Positions 1-5,125 are shown, counted from the first letter of the stretch. The stretch: DNA of 5,847 bases from Deltaproteobacteria bacterium (GCA_019313025.1 JAFDCA010000373.1:1-5847), one strand, 5' to 3'. Program-made: numbers and translations. Notes: generated from the letters alone by a model not told the origin.

Positions 1-214
1 CCAGTATGTCTGGAACGGAGCCGGATAAAATCACACAGGCCGCTTGGTCCCGGGACGGCTCAAAAATTTTAGTGGTGGTAGTGGTCAAAACCGTATCGCC
101 GGCCATTGATAACTCGCGGGCGAGTTTGAACATTAAACTTGTTTTCCCACCCCCGCCCACCAGGCTGACGACGCTGCCGCCTTCTAGCATCAGCCCTTCC
201 TTTAGCGAGACCAT
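1..214 (-). CDS. yqeC: YqeC-family SDMH accessory protein, N-terminal part (cut by window edge)
   Basis: The first 71 residues are present; the rest lies beyond base 1. The protein opens with a P-loop: SLVGGGGKTSL at residues 17-27, with Walker A G20-G23, K24 and T25. This is followed by a strand ending in a threonine run, VLTTTTTKIF (42-51). A glycine-rich P-loop followed by a TTTT-K/H strand is the hallmark of the YqeC family, putative accessory proteins of selenium-dependent molybdenum hydroxylases. Members are predicted cytosolic nucleotide-binding proteins of about 220-250 residues whose exact reaction is not settled. The ATG at 212-214 is preceded on the minus strand by AAGGA with 8 nt spacing, a good ribosome binding site. 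The gene lies downstream of yqeB on the same strand after a 339-bp gap, and that pairing strengthens the call. A generic P-loop GTPase is the alternative, but the TTTTT strand argues against it. Confidence 0.82.
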   Translation of the reverse strand, partial: MVSLKEGLMLEGGSVVSLVGGGGKTSLMFKLARELSMAGDTVLTTTTTKIFEPSRDQAACVILSGSVPDIL

Positions 215-240
215 TTGAAGATTCCTTGTAATAATTGAGC

Positions 241-264
241 CACTAAGGCACCAAGCCACAAAGG
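241..264 (+). repeat. Octamer array, three units (CACTAAGG type)
   Basis: Three contiguous 8-nt units are seen: CACTAAGG, CACCAAGC and CACAAAGG. They share the pattern CAC.AAGG with one or two changes each. The array is 27 bp upstream of the yqeC start codon, so it probably lies in the yqeC leader or promoter region. A related array lies inverted at 442-465. From memory, such CACNAAGG strings occur in gene gaps of many environmental deltaproteobacterial genomes; I could not check this. Confidence 0.6.
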
Positions 265-441
265 CTATAATATAATTCTATTGATGCCGCTAATAATAAG
301 CACATTAAAATTGGGAATAAAATCAGGTCGCTTAGAAGCTGGCCTTAAATGACGATGCAGTTGTGCTTTCTCACAGAATTCATCTCGTCAACATCTTTTA
401 GTTTGCAAATAATACACTCTTCGACGAGAACCTATATATTT

Positions 442-465
442 TTTGTGTGCCTTCGTGTCTTTGTG
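442..465 (-). repeat. Octamer array, three units, inverted relative to 241-264
   Basis: Read on the minus strand the units are CACAAAGA, CACGAAGG and CACACAAA. The first two match the CAC.AAGG pattern of the array at 241-264. The third is more degenerate. The two arrays face each other across about 177 bp and could form a long imperfect stem, but the match is too loose to call this a terminal inverted repeat of a mobile element. Confidence 0.55.
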
Positions 466-553
466 GCTGAATTTTTACGAAAAAGATAGAGCGAAGCGAT
501 TCCATTATTCATCAATCGTCATTCTTTTGTTCTCCGCCCACGGCGGCCCCGTG

Positions 554-1363
554 CTAGGCGCAATTATAAGACCGCAGGATGGCTTCCAGCACCGATCCAC
601 TGATGGCCCGAGCCTTATCGGAAATCGTAAAACAATAGCTTACCTCGCCCCTAGGGTCGATATCGCCGATTTTTAAACCTTGCGTAACCTGGCTGTTCGG
701 GCGAATGAGTCCACGCAGGACGCCGGCAATGTGCGCCCGTACTTCTATCCCCGCAACAGATCCAAGAATCTCATTCTCATTGACACGGTCACCGATATTT
801 CGAATGGACAGAAATTTCCCGTCGCCCGGCGCCCGCAGTACCCGCTCTTCGGTAAAGCCGCCGATAGCGCCGGGAGTTCCGGTGTTCGGTTCGGCTCCCC
901 CGGATGTGATAATTATTCCCAGGTTATGCCCCCGATGGGTCTCAATCACCAGATGAACATCCTTTCCGGCATAAAATCCAGGACCCAGGCCGATCACCAG
1001 TGGCGCTTCGTTCATATGGGTCCCCAGATTTTTTTTAGCCAAAACGGCGTCCACGATCACTTCGGGCTGTAGTGCTTTTAATGTATGCCATTGGGGATCA
1101 ACCACTACCGCAATTTCATTATTCTCCCAGCACAGTTTAATTTCATCAGGTTTTTGCACTCGTACAGCTCTGACCTTGTCAACCTCTTTTTCTCCCTCGT
1201 GGACTGCTTCGCAAAATGACACCTCACGCCTTACAGCCAGTGGATAATCTGTTTCCAGCATTAAAATCTTTCTAAAATTAGACATGTACAACCGCCAGGC
1301 CACAGCACTGGCCATCTCTCCGGCACCTTTGACCGCAATAATGATTTCATTGAGTGGTATCAC
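554..1363 (-). CDS. yqeB: YqeB/EF2563-family selenium-dependent molybdenum hydroxylase system protein
   Basis: A 269-residue protein from a GTG start. It begins with a Rossmann-type strand and glycine loop (IIIAVKGAGEMASAVAWRL, residues 7-25). The family core follows: VIVDAVLAKKNLGT (102-115), VIGLGPGFYAGKDVH (123-137), IETHRGHNLG (140-149), EPNTGTPGAIGGF (158-170), ERVLRAPGDG (173-182), then VLRGLI and a C-terminal KIGDIDPRG (231-239). This matches the EF2563/YqeB family at full length. The family co-occurs with SelD, YqeC and MocA and is thought to help mature selenium-containing molybdenum hydroxylases such as xanthine dehydrogenase-like enzymes; its reaction is not established. The frame stays open to a TTG at 1462, but those 33 extra residues are translated from a heptamer repeat and are absent from the usual family N-terminus, so I start at GTG 1363. 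Confidence 0.88.
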   Translation of the reverse strand: MIPLNEIIIAVKGAGEMASAVAWRLYMSNFRKILMLETDYPLAVRREVSFCEAVHEGEKEVDKVRAVRVQKPDEIKLCWENNEIAVVVDPQWHTLKALQPEVIVDAVLAKKNLGTHMNEAPLVIGLGPGFYAGKDVHLVIETHRGHNLGIIITSGGAEPNTGTPGAIGGFTEERVLRAPGDGKFLSIRNIGDRVNENEILGSVAGIEVRAHIAGVLRGLIRPNSQVTQGLKIGDIDPRGEVSYCFTISDKARAISGSVLEAILRSYNCA

Positions 1364-1370
1364 TTGATGC

Positions 1371-1379
1371 TTCTTCCCC
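1371..1379 (-). promoter_or_regulatory. Ribosome binding site that decides the yqeB start
   Basis: On the minus strand GGGGAAGAA ends 7 nt before the GTG at 1363, with the GGGGA part 11 nt away. The longer TTG start at 1462 has no comparable purine run at a useful distance. Together with the position of the Rossmann strand, this supports GTG 1363. Confidence 0.55.
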
Positions 1380-1382
1380 AAT

Positions 1383-1431
1383 CTGAAGGCAGATGACCGA
1401 AAACAGCTGACGGAAGGCGGAAAATGGGAGG
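1383..1431. repeat. Heptamer-phased array upstream of yqeB, seven units
   Basis: Seven contiguous 7-nt units are read on the plus strand: CTGAAGG, CAGATGA, CCGAAAA, CAGCTGA, CGGAAGG, CGGAAAA and TGGGAGG. They share a C(A/G)G(A)AGG-like pattern and are purine-rich on this strand. The array is immediately upstream of the yqeB ribosome binding site. It explains why the frame stays open here without coding for protein. Confidence 0.5.
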
Positions 1432-1555
1432 ATGCAATAATATCATTTTGATCATTTACCAATGGCTGCTAAAATTGCGATAGGCCCGTCTGCTGCCCCA
1501 TGACTAATTTGGATTGACTATATAATAGTTTTGGTTACGGAGTTCTAATTAGCCA

Positions 1556-1582
1556 GTCAACCAAATAAACTCAATCAACCAA
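1556..1582. repeat. Nonamer array, three units (TTGGTTGAT type on the minus strand)
   Basis: Three 9-nt units lie on the plus strand: GTCAACCAA, ATAAACTCA and ATCAACCAA. Units one and three differ by one base. The array starts the composite repeat region that fills most of the space between yqeB and the transglutaminase-like gene. Confidence 0.5.
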
Positions 1583-1590
1583 AATTTATG

Positions 1591-1653
1591 CGCTCTGCGC
1601 CTTTTGCCTTGCACCCTGCGTCCTGCACCCTTTGTCTTCTGCCTTTTGCCTTC
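1591..1653. repeat. Heptamer array A, nine units (TGCCTTx type)
   Basis: Nine contiguous units are seen: CGCTCTG, CGCCTTT, TGCCTTG, CACCCTG, CGTCCTG, CACCCTT, TGTCTTC, TGCCTTT and TGCCTTC. The plus strand is almost purely pyrimidine apart from G or A at unit position two and a few closing Gs. A transition unit TACCATT follows and leads into array B at 1657. Open reading frames through this stretch are by-products of the low-complexity sequence. Confidence 0.65.
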
Positions 1654-1656
1654 TAC

Positions 1657-1782
1657 CATTTCCAACTTCCGCATTCCACATTCCGAATTCCCTTTTCCAC
1701 CTTCCCCATTCCCACTTCCGCATTCCACATTCCTCATTCTCACTTCCCTTTTCCGCATTCCGCATTCCGACTTCCACATTCA
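1657..1782. repeat. Heptamer array B, 18 units (NNNTTCC, consensus GCATTCC)
   Basis: Eighteen consecutive 7-nt units run without an insertion or deletion. The commonest are GCATTCC (1671, 1720, 1755, 1762) and ACATTCC (1678, 1727); variants include GAATTCC, CTTTTCC, ACCTTCC, CACTTCC and GACTTCC. All but two units end in TTCC. The 14-mer GCATTCCACATTCC recurs exactly 49 bp (seven units) apart, suggesting that blocks of units were duplicated. The last unit, ACATTCA, contains the stop codon of the transglutaminase-like gene (TGA on the minus strand, 1780-1782). On the minus strand the array reads as repeated GGAATGN. Period 7 recalls the heptanucleotide STRR repeats described in heterocystous cyanobacteria, but the unit sequence differs. 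Confidence 0.85.
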
Positions 1783-2475
1783 AACGGCTTCTTCCTTGTC
1801 AAAATCGCGTCCTGCTTTAACGTCTGATTTTTCATGTTCCTCAATCCAATGCCGCACGCGATCTTTGCCGTAAATTTCTTCCCATCCGATGATGATTTCA
1901 TCAACCGGTATGTCGGCGTATGTTCCGTGATCATCAACATACTCCATGAATTGCTTTTTTTCTGAATTGTATGGATGAAAAATGGAATCTTCTCTGCCAT
2001 TGAATTCAAGCGCAATGACCTTGTGTTTTCTGCACAATTCGATGTTAAAGGCCGGGGTGGCCTTAACCCATTTGTGATCCAGATAAAATTCCACGAAACC
2101 GTGATAAACAAACAGATCGGAGCCCAGAAATTCAAGGAGCTGCTTGGTTGCCAGATGATTGCGAACCGTGGCAAAACCGACCCGGCTCGGGATGCCGCAA
2201 ACCCGTCCCAGAGCACAGAGCAGGCTTGCTTTACCCACACAAAACGCCCGGCCTTTTTTTAATACATGACTGGCACGGTAATGTTCAGGACGGAAAAACG
2301 GCAAATAGGGATCGTACCAGATAACATCCCGGACAGCATAGTATAGTTTAATCGCTTTAGATATCGGGTCGCCGTCGGTATGCTGAATAGTACTGGCGGC
2401 ATAATCTATAATGGTTTGATTGTCACTATCTATAATTGGTGTCGCTGAGAGATACTTTTGAAATTGCTGGTCCAT
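1780..2475 (-). CDS. Transglutaminase-like domain protein (putative cysteine protease or amidase fold)
   Basis: A 231-residue cytosolic protein without signal peptide or membrane segment. The transglutaminase-like core spans roughly residues 40-145. The nucleophile block is GRAFCVGKASLLCALGR with C79 at the helix start. The His block is VYHGFVEFYLDHKWVKATP with H125. The usual third catalytic Asp after the tryptophan (W136) is not there: the sequence runs VKATPAFN, leaving A139/T140 or N144 in its place. A second conserved-looking block follows (FNGREDSIFHP, 153-163, then MEYVDDHG), which I associate with a recurrent bacterial subfamily. Members of the fold act as proteases, amidases or transglutaminases; no substrate can be assigned. 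ATG 2475 has AGGGGG with 8 nt spacing. The gene lies between yqeB and mocA and is divergent from mocA, but nothing ties it mechanistically to the hydroxylase system. Its stop codon lies in the first unit of the heptamer array downstream. Confidence 0.78.
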   Translation of the reverse strand: MDQQFQKYLSATPIIDSDNQTIIDYAASTIQHTDGDPISKAIKLYYAVRDVIWYDPYLPFFRPEHYRASHVLKKGRAFCVGKASLLCALGRVCGIPSRVGFATVRNHLATKQLLEFLGSDLFVYHGFVEFYLDHKWVKATPAFNIELCRKHKVIALEFNGREDSIFHPYNSEKKQFMEYVDDHGTYADIPVDEIIIGWEEIYGKDRVRHWIEEHEKSDVKAGRDFDKEEAV

Positions 2476-2495
2476 GACCGCAACCCCCTTTCAAT

Positions 2496-2508
2496 GTATA
2501 CCGTATAC
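2496..2508. promoter_or_regulatory. Palindrome GTATAC-C-GTATAC, candidate operator
   Basis: Two self-complementary GTATAC hexamers are separated by one base, giving a perfect 13-bp dyad. The site overlaps the proposed -10 box of the transglutaminase-like gene and lies about 20 bp upstream of its start codon, where a repressor would block transcription. GTATAC-centred dyads are common for GntR-type regulators, but no regulator gene is in this window. Confidence 0.35.
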
Positions 2509-2531
2509 CAGACAACCAAGCGGTTCGTCAA
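2502..2531 (-). promoter_or_regulatory. Candidate sigma70 promoter of the transglutaminase-like gene
   Basis: On the minus strand, TTGACG (2531-2526, five of six consensus bases) is followed after 18 bp by TATACG (2507-2502, four of six), preceded by TGG as in an extended -10 element. This predicts a leader of about 20 nt that contains the AGGGGG ribosome binding site. Confidence 0.45.
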
Positions 2532-2616
2532 AGGTTTGCTGGGTGAAAAATTAATTAAAGGTTGCAACACCTGGATTTAGGAAATATCCTTTAATCACAT
2601 TCAAGTTATATTGGAA

Positions 2617-2686
2617 CACAGATTTTCACAGATATTTGGTTTATTCTGGCTTTTACTAGCCTGGTAATCCGTGTTCATCCGTGTCC
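2617..2686. repeat. Paired decamer repeats (CACAGATTTT and ATCCGTGTTC types)
   Basis: Two 10-nt units, CACAGATTTT and CACAGATATT (2617-2636), are followed 30 bp later by two more, ATCCGTGTTC and ATCCGTGTCC (2667-2686). Both belong to a dispersed non-coding repeat type that I recall from environmental bacterial genomes (ACACAGATTTTCACAGAT and ATCCGTGTTCATCCGTGT strings). The element occupies the middle of the divergent gap upstream of mocA. It does not look coding. Confidence 0.55.
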
Positions 2687-2765
2687 CCAAAATGGAAATT
2701 CCGATACAGTATCTTAATTGGGTGATCATAATATAGATGAAGGTTACGTTTCGATGGTCTTTTAA

Positions 2766-3380
2766 ATGTCGCATCAAAAACAAACCGCCGGCATCATTTT
2801 AGCGGGTGGAAGTTCAATAAGATTCGGGCGTCCCAAACAGCTTTTGAAACTAAAGGGAAAATATCTGCTTGAATATGTACTGGACGCCGCTCTGGAGTCC
2901 CAACTGAATCATGTTGTGCTGGTTTTGGGACACGATTATCAAAATATTTTGCAGGCATTGGACACCCGCATCACCCATGAACGCCTTCAGGTGGTGATCA
3001 ACCACCGCTATCTTGAAGGTCAAAGCCGGTCACTTCAGGCCGGGCTGCTAAAAATCCGGCAGGCATTTTCCTCGGTTATGTTTCTGCTCGGCGACCAGCC
3101 CATGCTGGATTCCAACACCATCGACCATATGTTAGCCAGTTTCCAGCATTCCGGAAAAGACATCTGCGTTCCGGTTTGCAAAGGCAAAAGGGGCAATCCT
3201 ACCATTTTTAACCGGGCCCTGTATGATCAGCTCATGGCGATCGAAGGAGATATCGGCGCCCGGGATATAATCCGGACCAATCCCGAGCGGGTGTTCAAGT
3301 TAGAGATAGACGACCCCTTATGTTTCTTCGATATCGACTCTCAAAAAGACTTTGAGAATCTTCAAGCGCTTCTTGATTAA
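2766..3380 (+). CDS. mocA: Molybdenum cofactor cytidylyltransferase (MocA-type nucleotidyltransferase)
   Basis: A 204-residue soluble enzyme with the complete MobA/MocA fold. The nucleotide-binding signature is IILAGGSSIRFGRPKQLL (residues 10-27). VLVLGHD (51-57) and EGQSRSLQAGL (84-94) follow, then the metal-binding LLGDQP (107-112), KRGNPTIF (141-148), GDIGAR (161-166) and a closing DIDSQKDF (189-196). MocA transfers CMP from CTP to Mo-molybdopterin, giving the dinucleotide cofactor used by xanthine dehydrogenase-family hydroxylases. The shape LAGGSSIRFG...KQLL with GQS is MocA-like rather than MobA-like, and the neighbouring yqeB and yqeC fit this; strict CTP preference cannot be proven by eye. 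An in-frame TAA directly precedes the ATG, so the start cannot be further upstream. No strong ribosome binding site is visible (GAAGG lies about 22 nt away). Confidence 0.88.
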   Translation: MSHQKQTAGIILAGGSSIRFGRPKQLLKLKGKYLLEYVLDAALESQLNHVVLVLGHDYQNILQALDTRITHERLQVVINHRYLEGQSRSLQAGLLKIRQAFSSVMFLLGDQPMLDSNTIDHMLASFQHSGKDICVPVCKGKRGNPTIFNRALYDQLMAIEGDIGARDIIRTNPERVFKLEIDDPLCFFDIDSQKDFENLQALLD

Positions 3381-3424
3381 TTCTTTGGTGTATTTTGATT
3401 TCGCACTTGCTTCAATATCGGCTT

Positions 3425-3451
3425 TGGTTTAGATTAAACCAGTTCTTTTAA
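3425..3451 (+). terminator. Possible weak intrinsic terminator after mocA
   Basis: A 7-bp perfect stem, TGGTTTA (3425-3431) and TAAACCA (3435-3441) with a GAT loop, is followed by GTTCTTTTAA. It lies 45 bp after the mocA stop and before the next gene. The stem has only two GC pairs and the T-run is interrupted, so termination would be weak. Confidence 0.35.
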
Positions 3452-3490
3452 TCAAATCAGCTGAAGGATTGTTCTTTATTCGTCCAACAT

Positions 3491-3497
3491 GGGGGTG
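3491..3497 (+). promoter_or_regulatory. Ribosome binding site favouring the ATG at 3506
   Basis: GGGGGTG is one base from the GGAGGTG ideal. It lies 8 nt before the ATG at 3506 but only 2 nt before the in-frame ATG at 3500, so the second ATG is the more likely start. Confidence 0.5.
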
Positions 3498-3505
3498 TTA
3501 TGGTC

Positions 3506-3877
3506 ATGATTCACAAGATAGCAGATTTTGCCGGTTTGCCGATATTGGCGGTTGAGGCCGGATTCCTCCTATTGCTTACAATTCTTTTTGTCATTGTAGT
3601 TCTTTTGGTATTGGCAATTTTTAGAATCAAAAATGAACTTATCAAGATTAGCTACACGACCAATTATATGACACGCTTGATCGAGCGAGGTTATAAAGAC
3701 CGTAAGCTGTATAAAGTAAACTATGATTTCAAAACCGAACAGATGATTCTTGACATGTTACAGGAGGGAAAGTCCTACGACGAAATCATAAAAAATATTT
3801 ATGTCAGCAAAGAATATGCTGAGATGATTAAAGGATTGGCTGAAGAAGAGGGTTTGCTGCCCAAAAAAGCGGATTGA
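3506..3877 (+). CDS. Small single-pass membrane protein with a cytosolic helical tail, function unknown
   Basis: A 123-residue protein from ATG 3506, or 125 residues from the in-frame ATG 3500. One strongly hydrophobic segment lies at residues 18-39 (GFLLLLTILFVIVVLLVLAI core), followed by a basic-rich stretch (RIKNELIKI) that suggests an N-out, C-in orientation. The tail contains TEQMILDMLQEGKSYDEIIKN and VSKEYAEMIKGLAEEEGL (about 77-116). The spacing of G-KS-DEI and VS-E resembles a small helix-turn-helix, as in sigma-factor or DUF2802-like tails, but this is a resemblance only. I do not recognise the family. It stands alone between mocA and the HD-GYP gene, more than 110 bp from each. The stop codon sits in the loop of a 6-bp palindrome (3869-3883) that lacks a downstream T-run. 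Confidence 0.75.
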   Translation: MIHKIADFAGLPILAVEAGFLLLLTILFVIVVLLVLAIFRIKNELIKISYTTNYMTRLIERGYKDRKLYKVNYDFKTEQMILDMLQEGKSYDEIIKNIYVSKEYAEMIKGLAEEEGLLPKKAD

Positions 3878-3932
3878 ATCCGCCCATGATATCGTTTCCT
3901 GATTAAAGGGTATTTAAAAAATGCCGATATAA

Positions 3933-3961
3933 TTGATAACCATTTATAAAAACTCTATAAT
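3933..3961 (+). promoter_or_regulatory. Near-consensus sigma70 promoter of the HD-GYP gene
   Basis: TTGATA (3933-3938) and TATAAT (3956-3961) are separated by exactly 17 bp. Only one of twelve bases differs from consensus. It predicts a transcript start near 3968 and a leader of about 45 nt before the ATG at 4012. This is the best promoter in the window and implies that the HD-GYP gene is expressed separately from upstream genes. Confidence 0.65.
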
Positions 3962-4011
3962 TCTGAGCGGAAAATATCGTTGTTCGATGGATCTCCGAAT
4001 CGGGAAATAAA

Positions 4012-4929
4012 ATGCAAACGAATTATATTAAAGCACGGAAATCAAATTTGTTTTTATATCATACGGTTCCCCTTTATTACACGTCAAACGGTGAAAGATA
4101 TGGTATTTACAAACCCTCGGGTATGAATTTAAAGGAGATGCGTGTTAAGCAAAATCTAATTCCACGCGAATTGTATTTAAAAAAAACTGATTCAGCTCAA
4201 GGCATGCGGGAAGTGCAGCAGGCTTTCAATAAACAGCTTCAAAACGACATAAAGTCAAATGACCTGGAAAATGTAAAAACGACGGTGGTGAAGCTGGTTG
4301 ATGAGATGTTCTCGGAACCCTCGAGCGGCGTGCTGGAAGGGTTGTCAAATACCGTCGCTATCATCGTGGGGGAATATACCAAAGACCCTGAGGCCATTAA
4401 AAGTTTCTGGCGTATCTCCGATAAAGACTATACGACGGCAATGCATTCAGTCAATGTAATGGCACTGGCTATTCGGTATGCCATTTCTCGAAGATATAAT
4501 AAAACCAAAACAAAACTATTGGGATTATGTGCATTGCTGCATGATATCGGTAAAACAAGAACCAACGAGGATATTCTAACTGCACCACAGAAATTAAGTG
4601 ATGAGGATTTTGCCAAAATTAAATCTCACCCAATTCAGGGGTACAATATATTGAAGCGCTGCAAATTTCCAAACCCGGAAGTCAAACTGACCGCATTACA
4701 GCACCATGAAAAATTAGATGGCAGCGGGTATCCGAATGGGTTGACCCAAATATCAGAATTGTCACAAATAATAAGTATACTAGATTGTTTCGAAGCATTA
4801 ACAAATGATGAAAGACCCTACAGAGATTCAATGATTCCATATAAGGCTTTGGATCTAATACAAAAAGACGTTATTGACGGAAGGTTTGCCAAAGATATCT
4901 ATGCAAAATTCATATACAGTCTAATGTAG
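4012..4929 (+). CDS. HD-GYP domain protein, probable cyclic-di-GMP phosphodiesterase
   Basis: A 305-residue soluble protein. The C-terminal HD-GYP domain (about 140-300) has the full set of metal-ligand and signature residues: H145 (HSVNVM), the HD pair H177-D178 with K181 (LLHDIGK), H206 (HPIQGY), H231-H232 (QHHEKLDGSGYP, with DGSGYP at 236-241) and D258 (ILDCFEALTNDERPYR). This domain normally hydrolyses cyclic-di-GMP to pGpG or GMP and so lowers the second messenger that favours biofilm; some members act on cGAMP or only bind ligand. The N-terminal 130 residues contain no receiver, PAS or membrane segment. They begin with a short strand-rich part (VPLYYTSNGERYGIYKPSGM) and then a helical stretch, probably sensory or for dimerisation. 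The ATG at 4012 has only a weak GGGA ribosome binding site. A strong promoter lies upstream, so the gene appears monocistronic. Confidence 0.9.
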   Translation: MQTNYIKARKSNLFLYHTVPLYYTSNGERYGIYKPSGMNLKEMRVKQNLIPRELYLKKTDSAQGMREVQQAFNKQLQNDIKSNDLENVKTTVVKLVDEMFSEPSSGVLEGLSNTVAIIVGEYTKDPEAIKSFWRISDKDYTTAMHSVNVMALAIRYAISRRYNKTKTKLLGLCALLHDIGKTRTNEDILTAPQKLSDEDFAKIKSHPIQGYNILKRCKFPNPEVKLTALQHHEKLDGSGYPNGLTQISELSQIISILDCFEALTNDERPYRDSMIPYKALDLIQKDVIDGRFAKDIYAKFIYSLM

Positions 4930-5064
4930 GCTTGTTTAAGTTTTCTATCGACGGTCAAAAGGACATTTTTAAGGCCACAAAACGACTTCGCTTTTAAGCT
5001 CACACCGCAATTGCCGGTGCACAACCTTGGACCGACCCCAGTTTCTCGAATTTTACTGTATTAG

Positions 5065-5101
5065 AAAAAACCTGACGGAACCTGCGTGTTCCGCAAAAAA
5101 T
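5065..5101. repeat. Hairpin CGGAAC/GTTCCG flanked by A-runs
   Basis: A perfect 6-bp stem (5076-5081 with 5088-5093) encloses CTGCGT. A6 lies on the left (5065-5070) and A7 on the right (5095-5101, counting the base after the line break as non-A, so six or seven). On the minus strand the stem is followed by TCAGG and then six Ts, so it could stop transcription entering from the right. On the plus strand there is no T-run. It may equally be part of an intergenic repeat together with the REP-like palindrome. Confidence 0.35.
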
Positions 5102-5125
5102 AATAAGGTCTGGGTTGTACTGTTT

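Larger units (their letters stand above)
215..553. other. Non-coding gap between yqeB and yqeC holding two inverted octamer arrays
   Basis: This 339-bp stretch separates two co-directional genes that are normally close. It holds two short octamer arrays in opposite orientation (241-264 and 442-465) around about 177 bp of AT-rich DNA with no credible gene. A small hairpin (CACGG at 539-543, CCGTG at 549-553) lies directly after the yqeB stop codon. It has no T-run in the minus direction, so I do not call it a terminator. Short open frames crossing the gap have no recognisable protein character and no good ribosome binding site. Confidence 0.6.

Noticed and set aside
6..218. 70-residue plus-strand open frame at the left edge
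   Set aside because: The minus strand encodes a clear P-loop YqeC N-terminus here; the plus frame is its shadow, with valine and proline runs from the TTTTT and GGGG codons.
241..465. Miniature insertion sequence with terminal inverted repeats
   Set aside because: The inverted parts are loose octamer arrays, there is no target-site duplication that I can see, and the enclosed DNA has no transposase.
539..553. Terminator after yqeB
   Set aside because: The 5-bp hairpin CACGG/CCGTG lacks a following T-run on the minus strand.
680..1072. 130-residue plus-strand open frame opposite yqeB, and an overlapping 83-residue one
   Set aside because: Both are antisense to the strongly supported YqeB sequence and have no recognisable motif.
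1591..1782. CRISPR array
   Set aside because: The units are 7 nt with no spacers and no cas genes nearby; it is a simple degenerate tandem repeat.
1549..1873. Several overlapping open frames on both strands in the heptamer region
   Set aside because: They are low-complexity translations of 7-nt repeats that stay open in many frames at once, with no ribosome binding site or domain character.
3869..3883. Palindrome GCGGAT-TGA-ATCCGC next to six As, terminator-like on the minus strand
   Set aside because: The T-run only follows the stem for minus-strand transcription, and no minus-strand gene lies nearby to the right; on the plus strand it has no T-run. It may simply come from the gene end.
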